DNA of 6,934 nucleotides from Pedobacter sp. (lineage in GTDB: Bacteria; Bacteroidota; Bacteroidia; Sphingobacteriales; Sphingobacteriaceae). This document shows, piece by piece, positions 1 to 5,974 of the stretch. The number at the start of each line of letters is the position of its first letter. Within the stretch, counting starts at the first letter, position 1. The translations under genes were made by a program, and so were the position numbers. The notes beneath the pieces are model-generated. The model was given only the letters and a program-made list of their open reading frames with translations, searched no databases and had not been told where the DNA came from. The stretch is taken from positions 1 through 6,934 of the forward strand of contig JAQBOT010000087.1 in NCBI GenBank assembly GCA_028287885.1, in the 5' to 3' direction.

Positions 1-73
1 CATATGAGTGCAAATTCATTCGGGATTTCTCCGGCCAAGCCTGACCCTTGCTAAGGCCTTCGTTGGGCATCTG

Positions 74-90
74 TAGGGCTTTTGGCCCTA
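74..90. other. Small GC hairpin, 6-bp stem
   Basis: The arms TAGGGC (74-79) and GCCCTA (85-90) are perfect reverse complements around a 5-base loop, TTTTG. No T-run follows on either strand, so it is not a typical intrinsic terminator. It abuts the left end of the 11-bp periodic array and may belong to the same repeat element. It could also help end transcription from an upstream gene outside the window. Confidence 0.4.
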
Positions 91-207
91 GCGGTGCCAT
101 AGCGATGCCCCAGCAATGCCGGAGCGATGCCCCAAAAAACCCGAAGGCCCCCCAAAGGAAACCCGAAAGCTCTGCGAAGCAAAATAGAAGCTATGCCTAA
201 ACTGTTC
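87..207. repeat. Degenerate 11-bp tandem array
   Basis: Four well-conserved units lie at 90-100, 101-111, 112-122 and 123-133: AGCGGTGCCAT, AGCGATGCCCC, AGCAATGCCGG, AGCGATGCCCC. The second and fourth are identical. The same 11-bp register continues more loosely: with units starting at 87, 98, 109 and so on to 197, every one of eleven consecutive units has A at position 4, most have G at position 5, and ten begin with C. In the right half this shows as GAAGG/AAAGG/GAAAG/GAAGC/GAAGC at 143, 154, 165, 176 and 187. Eleven is not a multiple of three, so this is not a protein repeat. The function is unknown. It may be a decayed intergenic repeat element, or the helically phased spacing may matter. 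The first four units are certain; the extension rests on weak identity. Confidence 0.65.
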
Positions 208-263
208 CTTACCAAATATTATTGTATTTTAGCTACCGCAGATATTACTAAAGTATTATATTC

Positions 264-1292
264 ATGTCCATCAACAGGTTACCTACCATCAAGGAGATTG
301 CCAGGAAGCTCAATATATCCACTTCAACAGTCTCTCGGGCGTTGCACGATCATCCTAGCATCGGCTGGGTTACGACCATGCGCGTAAAGCAGCTCGCCGA
401 AGAGCTGAACTACGAACCGAATTTTTCCGCAATCTCTTTTAAGCAACGAAAAACTTTTACCATAGGTGTTCTGCTCCCAAACCTTTCCGAAGCTTTTTTC
501 TCAACTGCAATCAGTGGAATAGAAGAATTTGCCAGCACCAAGAAGTATAATGTGCTTATCGGCCAGTCTTTGGACGATCCGGAGCGCGAAGTGCGCATCC
601 TGGAATCAATGAAAAATCACCGCGTGGATGGTATGATCGTATCCGTAAGCAAGAACACGACAAGCTTCGAACATTTCGAACAATTGCAACACTATAACAT
701 ACCCATCGTATTTTTCGACTGTATCCCGGAACGAACAGATGTTCATTATTCTGCATGTAACCTGCAGACAGGCATGCTAAAGGCAATTGAAACCCTTGTA
801 GCGAAGGGAATAACGAATATTGCTTTGATCAATGGTCCGGCGCATCTGAACGCAAGTAAGCAAAGGCAGCAGATCTACTTCAAAGGTCTAAAGATGCACA
901 ACATCCCATACGATCCTCAGATGATGCAGACGACTGACCTATCTAAAGAAGGAAACCTCGCCGCCATGGATAAGTTGTTTTCTCTTGAGCATCCGCCAAA
1001 GGCGATCATTACCTTCAACGACTACCTGGCTTTAGATGCCATTGTCGCGGCCAAAGCCCGAAACATGGTGATCAACAAAGACATTTACTTCATCAGCTTT
1101 GCCAATCTGCCGATCTGGTCCTATATGAACGAGCGGCCTTTAGCCTCCATCGAGCAATTTCCGCACCTTCAAGCAGAAAAAGCAACTGAGATCTTGTTTT
1201 CATTAATGGAAGCTGAGCCCGGAATTGAAGTAAAAAAACCATGTTATCAGCAGGTAATTTTCGATTCTGAACTTATCCTGCATTCCCTTTAA
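264..1292 (+). CDS. LacI/GalR-family transcriptional regulator
   Basis: This is a one-component DNA-binding regulator, predicted to be cytoplasmic and to control the downstream susC/susD operon. The 342 residues are the normal length for the family. The N-terminal helix-turn-helix runs from about T8 to R25 (PTIKEIARKLNIS, then STVSRAL at 21-27), followed by the hinge 'Y50-E-P-N53'. The periplasmic-binding-protein-like effector domain begins at IGVLLPN (67-73), contains the typical TFNDYLALDA stretch (250-259) and ends with the SFANLP...SIEQ region (from about 278). An in-frame TAA at 249-251 leaves ATG 264 as the only start that keeps the whole HTH. One oddity is F59 at the hinge-helix position that is normally leucine (the residue that wedges into the central CG step in LacI and PurR). 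It lies 177 bp upstream of susC on the same strand, and two operator-like palindromes begin 18 bp after its stop. Family and DNA-binding role are secure. The ligand, and whether it activates or represses, are not known. Confidence 0.95.
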   Translation: MSINRLPTIKEIARKLNISTSTVSRALHDHPSIGWVTTMRVKQLAEELNYEPNFSAISFKQRKTFTIGVLLPNLSEAFFSTAISGIEEFASTKKYNVLIGQSLDDPEREVRILESMKNHRVDGMIVSVSKNTTSFEHFEQLQHYNIPIVFFDCIPERTDVHYSACNLQTGMLKAIETLVAKGITNIALINGPAHLNASKQRQQIYFKGLKMHNIPYDPQMMQTTDLSKEGNLAAMDKLFSLEHPPKAIITFNDYLALDAIVAAKARNMVINKDIYFISFANLPIWSYMNERPLASIEQFPHLQAEKATEILFSLMEAEPGIEVKKPCYQQVIFDSELILHSL

Positions 1293-1309
1293 TTTCTTTT
1301 AAGCGGTTT

Positions 1310-1325
1310 ACACAAACGATTGCTC
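1310..1325. promoter_or_regulatory. LacI-family operator-like site, distal copy
   Basis: ACACAAACGATTGCTC matches the classic PurR/CcpA-type consensus ACGCAAACGTTTGCGT at 12 of 16 positions. It keeps the central CG and the CAAxCGxTTG core. Its centre is between 1317 and 1318. Together with the proximal copy it forms a direct repeat: 1308-1324 against 1329-1345, 14 of 17 identical, with all three differences transitions. It lies between the LacI-type gene and susC, so it is the expected target of that regulator. Binding itself is inferred. Confidence 0.6.
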
Positions 1326-1330
1326 AAATT

Positions 1331-1346
1331 ACGCAAACGGTTGCCT
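1331..1346. promoter_or_regulatory. LacI-family operator-like site, proximal copy
   Basis: ACGCAAACGGTTGCCT matches ACGCAAACGTTTGCGT at 14 of 16 positions, making it the stronger of the two sites. Its inner core is GCAAACGGTTGC, with a central CG at 1338-1339. Its centre is 21 bp from the distal site's centre, so two dimers would sit on the same DNA face. It ends 123 bp before the susC start and upstream of the AT-rich promoter-like stretch. That placement would suit activation, or repression by upstream looping, better than simple blocking of the start site, but the promoter is not mapped. Confidence 0.68.
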
Positions 1347-1363
1347 TACTTTTCCTTTCTTTC

Positions 1364-1410
1364 AAAGCTGATATAATTATTCATATTGTGTTTATGTTAT
1401 ACGATTAATA
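1364..1410 (+). promoter_or_regulatory. AT-rich probable promoter region of the susC operon
   Basis: This is the most AT-rich stretch between the operators and susC and the likeliest place for the operon promoter. It contains a TATAAT hexamer at 1372-1377, but no good -35 at the usual spacing. I also could not find a clean Bacteroidota pair (TTTG, then about 20 bp, then TAnnTTTG). The call therefore rests on composition and position, not on a consensus match. Confidence 0.3.
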
Positions 1411-1411
1411 A

Positions 1412-1425
1412 ACTAACCCGTTAGT
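1412..1425. promoter_or_regulatory. 14-bp dyad upstream of susC
   Basis: ACTAAC and GTTAGT are perfect reverse complements separated by CC. A two-base loop is too tight for a good RNA hairpin, so if it matters it is more likely a binding site for a dimeric protein. It lacks the central CG of the LacI-type operators and is unlike them in sequence. It lies 44 bp before the susC start. It could be chance in an AT-rich region. Confidence 0.3.
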
Positions 1426-1437
1426 AATCAGTAGTAT

Positions 1438-1473
1438 ATGTCAATTGAATCCTACAAATACTCCATGCGATGA
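1438..1473 (+). CDS. Possible 11-codon leader peptide upstream of susC
   Basis: ATG at 1438 opens a frame encoding MSIESYKYSMR. Its TGA (1471-1473) overlaps the susC ATG (1470-1472) in an ATGA arrangement. Such an overlap could couple translation of the transporter to this leader. There is no strong Shine-Dalgarno sequence, which is common in Bacteroidota and so not informative. Short frames arise easily by chance, and the evidence is only the exact stop/start overlap. Confidence 0.2.
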   Translation: MSIESYKYSMR

Positions 1474-4400
1474 ACAAAAAACCAACTCAAACTCATTCTA
1501 GAATCTTCAGGATCGGAGTAATCAGCATGCTCTGCTGTTCGATCATGTCGATTAGTACGGAAGTTGCCCGCGCAAGTGTCATAGCGCGGGACGAAAGCGG
1601 CCTAGTCCGCGCCGACATCATTGTCCAGGGAAAAGTGTCCGATAAATTGGGCCCGGTACCAGGCGTCACCATCAGTTTAAAGAACAACACCAAAACTGCG
1701 GTATCCACCGATGCCAATGGTAATTTCAGCATTCGGGTTCCTGAGAACGCTACGCTGATCTTTCAGGCGGTAGGCTTTAACACTGTTGAAGTTCCGGTTA
1801 ATGGAAAGACAGTCATCAATGTAACGATGACAGAAGGTATTTCCAACTTGGATGAAGTTGTGGTTGTCGGCTATACCACCAAGTCGCTGTCTCAATTATC
1901 CAGTTCTGTTGCCGTTGTTTCCGGTGAAAAGCTGCGGGACGTGACTTCCAATGATGTGACCAGCATGCTACAAGGTAAAGCCGCCGGTGTCATTGTGTCG
2001 GCAAGTTCGGGTAGTCCGAACGCTGAGCCAAGCATCATCGTACGTGGATCCAGCTCCATTACTGCTGGCGCAGGTCCTTTATATGTAGTAGATGGAATTA
2101 TCGGCGGAACGGTAAACCCGAACGACGTCGAATCGGTAACCATTCTAAAAGATGCTGCGGCAACCGGACTTTATGGTTCAAGAGCTGCAAATGGAGTAAT
2201 TATCGTTACAACCAAAAGCGGAAAGGCGGGAAACAACCAGGTGAACTTTAGTGCCACCACAGGTTTGAATAATGCAAGCTTCGGGAATTTCGACGTGATG
2301 GATTCGCAGCAGCTGTATGATTATCAGAAAACCTTCTTTGATCCGGCAATATTTGAAAGAGATAGACCAGCGAATCTGCTTCAACAAAATACCGATTGGC
2401 AAAGTCTGGCTTTCCAAACCGGCGTAACCCAGAATTATACACTTTCTGTTTCCGGTGGATCTGAAAAGACACAGGTCTACATCTCTGGAAATTATTACAA
2501 TGAAGAAGGTACCGTTAGAACTTCAGGACGGGAATCATATAATCTTCGTACCAACATCTCACATTCCATCAACAGCAAATTGAAAGTGGGTGTCCGCCTC
2601 GATGCTTCTTATAGGAAATGGACGGACGAGGCGTCAGGTAACTACGGGGCTATTGTTGGTGCAACGCGTAACATGCCATGGGACAACCCATTCAACGCAG
2701 ACGGATCCATCAAAAAGGGAACCGAAGAAGGCTGGATTGGCAGGGAACATGATAACTTCCTGCATGGCTGGCAATACAATATGGATGATACCCGCAGAAC
2801 TTCCCTTGCCGGTGACCTCAAGATTGATTACCTGATTACCAAAAATCTAACCTTTACCAGCAGCAACCGGGCGAATTACAACAATACAAAGGGTGAGCTC
2901 TACTATGATGTGCGGGGCAAGGCAGGGATTGGCTTAGGCCAGCTTACCAATGACCTTGCTTATGGCAGCAGTCTGATTACCTCCAACCGTTTACTATACG
3001 ACAAAAGCTTTGGTAAACACAACCTGAGTGCCATTGCTGTAGCAGAGGCGGAAAAGAACTATAATGAAAGCAACCGCATGTACGGACAGGGCTTTGTGGC
3101 CGGATTGCATGTCATGAATGCCGCTTCCCAAATCCTCAGCTCTGGAGATTTGAATGGCTTAAGAAACGAGAACGCCTTCAGTAAAGGATTGGTCCAGGTC
3201 GACTATAACTACAACAACCGGTACTTCGCGGTAGGTTCTTATATCAATGAGGCTTCTTCCCGCTTCGGTGCCAATCACCGTGCCGGTAACTTCTATACTT
3301 TAGGCGCTTCCTGGATCCTGAGCAACGAAAACTTCATGGCCGACCAGAAAACCTTTGATCTACTGAAATTCAGAGCGAGTTATGGTTCAACAGGTAATGC
3401 GCAGATCGGTAACTACCAGACGCTGGGTTTATATAGCTTCTCTTCTCAGTATGCCGGCTTCTCCGCTTCAACACCATTTCAGTTGGCCAATTCAGACTTG
3501 ACCTGGGAAAAGGCTAAGTCAACCAACATCGGACTTGATATTGGTATTTTCAAAAGAATATCCTTAAATGTTGATGTGTACAGCAAAACCTCAGCAGCAT
3601 TGCTGTTGGATGTGCAGCTTCCATACACCAGTGGATTTACATCTGTGATCCGGAACGTAGGCTCAGTAAGAAACCGCGGGTTAGAACTTAACCTGAACAC
3701 GGTTAACTTGAACGGTGCTTTCAGATGGGAGACCAACTTTAACATTGCCTTCAATAAAAACCGCGTCATGAAATTAGATCAGGACAAGGACATCATTACA
3801 GACAATGGTTTTGGTCCGCCTACGATCGTGAGTGTAGGGCATGACCTGAATAGCTTCTACATGCGCAAATGGGCTGGTGTAGATCCAGCGAACGGAGACC
3901 CACTTTGGGAACAAGTAACTACAGATGCAAGCGGCAGACAAACGATCACCAAAACCAATACCTTAAGTCAGGCAACTTCACAATTTGTAGGTTCGTTCTC
4001 ACCTGATTTTACTGGTGGATTTACAAACACTTTTACCTATAAAGCCTTCTCTCTAAGCGCATTCTTGAACTTCGTGAGCGGAAACGAAGTGTTTAACTCC
4101 TCGCGGACCAGCTTTGACTCTGATGGTGCCTATGAAACCGTGAACAACATGGTGCCTATGTCAGACTGGAGCCGCTGGCAGAAACCAGGCGACATCGCCA
4201 CGCATCCAAAAGCAGTTTTCGGCGGTAACTTGAACTCCAACAAGATCAGTTCACGTTTCCTGGAAGATGGAAGTTACATCCGCTTGAGAAACGTTCAGTT
4301 CGGGTATGAGTTGCCAAAAGGCCTTCTTGCAAGAATGAATGTGAAGAACGCAAGGGTATTTGTAAGTGGTGATAACCTTTGGACAGGAACAAAGTACTCG

Positions 4401-4502
4401 GGCATGGATCCTGAAGTAACCTTAGGTCCGGGCGGAGGAAATTCAGACAACAGGTACCCAATCAGCAAAAAGATATTGTTTGGTATTAACATAGGATTAT
4501 AA
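1470..4502 (+). CDS. SusC/RagA-family TonB-dependent outer-membrane transporter
   Basis: This is an outer-membrane beta-barrel importer that takes up oligomeric nutrients delivered by its SusD-like partner, powered by TonB-ExbBD. The 1010 residues fit the family. A signal peptide covers about residues 1-35, with a basic start, a hydrophobic core at 15-29 and a probable cleavage site after A33-R-A35. A carboxypeptidase-regulatory-like domain follows (about 50-122: QGKVSD, then PGVTISLK, STDANGNFSI). The TonB box is LDEVVVVGY (127-135). The plug has QGKAAGV (168-174), IVRGSSS (190-196), GPLYVVDGI (202-210) and DVESVTILKDA through YGSRAANGVIIVTTKSG (219-251). The barrel fills the rest and contains the usual late motifs SYIRLRNVQFGYELP (from 935) and VFVSGDNLW...KYSGMDPEV (963-983). 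There is no N-terminal STN domain, so control by an anti-sigma factor/ECF pair is not expected, which agrees with the adjacent LacI-type regulator. ATG 1470 is the first start after an in-frame TGA at 1446-1448. The substrate is unknown. Confidence 0.97.
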   Translation: MNKKPTQTHSRIFRIGVISMLCCSIMSISTEVARASVIARDESGLVRADIIVQGKVSDKLGPVPGVTISLKNNTKTAVSTDANGNFSIRVPENATLIFQAVGFNTVEVPVNGKTVINVTMTEGISNLDEVVVVGYTTKSLSQLSSSVAVVSGEKLRDVTSNDVTSMLQGKAAGVIVSASSGSPNAEPSIIVRGSSSITAGAGPLYVVDGIIGGTVNPNDVESVTILKDAAATGLYGSRAANGVIIVTTKSGKAGNNQVNFSATTGLNNASFGNFDVMDSQQLYDYQKTFFDPAIFERDRPANLLQQNTDWQSLAFQTGVTQNYTLSVSGGSEKTQVYISGNYYNEEGTVRTSGRESYNLRTNISHSINSKLKVGVRLDASYRKWTDEASGNYGAIVGATRNMPWDNPFNADGSIKKGTEEGWIGREHDNFLHGWQYNMDDTRRTSLAGDLKIDYLITKNLTFTSSNRANYNNTKGELYYDVRGKAGIGLGQLTNDLAYGSSLITSNRLLYDKSFGKHNLSAIAVAEAEKNYNESNRMYGQGFVAGLHVMNAASQILSSGDLNGLRNENAFSKGLVQVDYNYNNRYFAVGSYINEASSRFGANHRAGNFYTLGASWILSNENFMADQKTFDLLKFRASYGSTGNAQIGNYQTLGLYSFSSQYAGFSASTPFQLANSDLTWEKAKSTNIGLDIGIFKRISLNVDVYSKTSAALLLDVQLPYTSGFTSVIRNVGSVRNRGLELNLNTVNLNGAFRWETNFNIAFNKNRVMKLDQDKDIITDNGFGPPTIVSVGHDLNSFYMRKWAGVDPANGDPLWEQVTTDASGRQTITKTNTLSQATSQFVGSFSPDFTGGFTNTFTYKAFSLSAFLNFVSGNEVFNSSRTSFDSDGAYETVNNMVPMSDWSRWQKPGDIATHPKAVFGGNLNSNKISSRFLEDGSYIRLRNVQFGYELPKGLLARMNVKNARVFVSGDNLWTGTKYSGMDPEVTLGPGGGNSDNRYPISKKILFGINIGL

Positions 4503-4512
4503 TAAGACGGAA

Positions 4513-5973
4513 ATGAGGACAATAAACAAACAACCCCTATATATTCTTGCCGTATTGCTGCTTTTCAGCACGGCCTGTAAGAAAGATTTGCAGCCCTACG
4601 ACAGCAAGTCGAATGAAAATGCATTGGCTACGCCGGATGACCTGCAAACAGCAACATACGGAAGCTATGCCGGACTCGTTAACGAGGATTACACACGTTT
4701 TGAACACATTTTATCCGAGTACCCGAGCGATAACGTAGCCTTAAGCGGCACCACCACAGATCCATTGTATAATGTGTACAACTACACGGATTTTCCCGGA
4801 AACAACGTGACAACATCTTTCTGGCGCCAGTCCTATAAGGTGATCTTCTCTGCCAATCAGATCATCGAAAAGATCACAGACGGACAATCTCCTGAATTGG
4901 ATCAGCTTAAGGGGGAGAACATGTACCTGCGTACCATGGCACATTTTGACCTGGTTCGCTTTTTTGGACGCCCATATGCACAGGATAATGGCGCTAGTCC
5001 GGGTATTCCGATTGTGAGCGCTACAGGTGGTGACTTAACTGCTGGTCGTAATACGGTGAAAGAAGTGTACGACTTTATGATCGCAGACCTGTTGAAGGCG
5101 TCCAGCCTGATGGGCTCGACGAAAGATTCCCGCTTTGCCTCTAAGGAGGTTGCCGAAGCGCTTTTGGCCAGATTATACCTGTACATGAACGATAACGCCA
5201 AAGCCATAGAATATGCAAATACGGTAATCAATTCGGGACGCTACTCACTTTTGGGTACAGCCGCATACAAGACCTATTTTACCTCGGTTCCGGAGAATAA
5301 CCCAGAGACCATCTTCGCGATCCGCCATACGCAGGCAGACAATCGTTTTGAAGGCGCCATTGGCTCCATGTATTACAATGATCCGGTAACGCAATCGACC
5401 GGCTGGGGCGAGATGTATGCTTCTAAAGCTTTTGTGAAATTGCTGGACACCTATCCAAATGATGTACGCCACAGCTTCATTGAGCTGCAGCTTACACCAA
5501 CCGGTGATACCTTGAAGCGCGGTAACGTGCCCAAGTATTTTATAAACAAGTACAACTGGCAGGAAGGGATCGCCAACCTAAGTTCCCCGGTATTTTTGCG
5601 CCTTGCAGAAATGTACCTGATCCGGGCGGAGGCCAATGCCAAGCTGGGTAATGTGCAGCCAGCCATTGATGATGTGAACCTGATTCGTCAACGTGCCGGG
5701 CTGAGCGGTGCTGAATTGTATTCTGCTGCCGACTTGAAAGGCAAAGCCAGTGTGCTGGATGTTGTGCTCGAAGAGCGACACCTGGAATTTGCTTTTGAAG
5801 GGCAGCGCGCAGGTGACTTGTACCGGAATAACCGGCCTTTAGTACGCGCTTACCCAGGTTTCCACAGTCAGGACCGCTTCAATCAAACCATCAATCCAAC
5901 AGATTCAAAAGTTGTATTCTTTATTCCTGATCGTGAGATTAACTTGAATCCGAACTTAACTCAGAATCCTTAA
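4513..5973 (+). CDS. SusD/RagB-family surface substrate-binding lipoprotein
   Basis: This outer-membrane lipoprotein forms the lid of the SusC-like channel and binds substrate at the cell surface. The 486 residues are typical. The signal peptide ends in the lipobox S19-T-A-C22, and C22-K-K-D follows. The N-terminal SusD-like part shows the family pattern around W104-R-Q-S-Y...ANQIIE and GENMYLRTMAHFDLVRFFGRPY (134-155). TPR-like helices lie near 214-244 and 361-397 (FLRLAEMYLIRAEANAKLGN onward). The C-terminal RagB/SusD domain has VLEERHLEFAFEGQR (418-432) and ends IPDREINLNPNLTQNP, the usual ending of one SusD subgroup. The common R-W/F-F-D-L wording after FEGQR is R-A-G-D-L here, a modest variation. 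It starts 10 bp after the transporter, which ends with tandem stops TAATAA. It is clearly co-transcribed and the two proteins should form a complex. The ligand is unknown. Confidence 0.97.
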   Translation: MRTINKQPLYILAVLLLFSTACKKDLQPYDSKSNENALATPDDLQTATYGSYAGLVNEDYTRFEHILSEYPSDNVALSGTTTDPLYNVYNYTDFPGNNVTTSFWRQSYKVIFSANQIIEKITDGQSPELDQLKGENMYLRTMAHFDLVRFFGRPYAQDNGASPGIPIVSATGGDLTAGRNTVKEVYDFMIADLLKASSLMGSTKDSRFASKEVAEALLARLYLYMNDNAKAIEYANTVINSGRYSLLGTAAYKTYFTSVPENNPETIFAIRHTQADNRFEGAIGSMYYNDPVTQSTGWGEMYASKAFVKLLDTYPNDVRHSFIELQLTPTGDTLKRGNVPKYFINKYNWQEGIANLSSPVFLRLAEMYLIRAEANAKLGNVQPAIDDVNLIRQRAGLSGAELYSAADLKGKASVLDVVLEERHLEFAFEGQRAGDLYRNNRPLVRAYPGFHSQDRFNQTINPTDSKVVFFIPDREINLNPNLTQNP

Positions 5974-5974
5974 T

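Larger units (their letters stand above)
1..263. other. Gene-free region upstream of the LacI-type regulator
   Basis: I see no supportable gene here. The left part (to about 180) is GC-rich with many short repeats; the part from about 180 to 263 is AT-rich and looks like a promoter/leader. Frame 1 is open from the left edge to a TAA at 52-54 and frame 3 to a TGA near 42-44. Either could be the tail of an upstream gene, but neither short peptide is recognisable. The AT-rich part includes TATTTTAG at 225-232, a loose match to the Bacteroidota -7 element (TAnnTTTG). I find no clean TTTG about 20 bp upstream of it, so I do not call a promoter. Confidence 0.6.

Noticed and set aside
1..54. Possible C-terminal tail of an upstream gene (frame 1, ending TAA at 52-54)
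   Set aside because: Only 17 codons are visible, frame 3 is also open to about base 44, and neither peptide is recognisable. There is no basis to choose between a gene tail and intergenic sequence.
74..90. Intrinsic terminator for an upstream gene
   Set aside because: The hairpin is followed by GCGGTGCC on the plus strand and by no U-tract on the minus strand, so it does not meet the terminator pattern.
87..207. CRISPR array
   Set aside because: Units are 11 bp and contiguous with no spacers. CRISPR repeats are longer and separated by unique spacers, and no cas gene is visible.
127..387. An 86-codon plus-strand frame beginning in the 11-bp array and running into the regulator gene
   Set aside because: Its first half is translated repeat sequence and its second half is out of frame with the well-supported LacI-type gene. 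The peptide has no recognisable family features.
4902..5231. A 109-codon minus-strand frame opposite susD
   Set aside because: It is antisense to conserved SusD motifs and has no plausible start context or recognisable domain.
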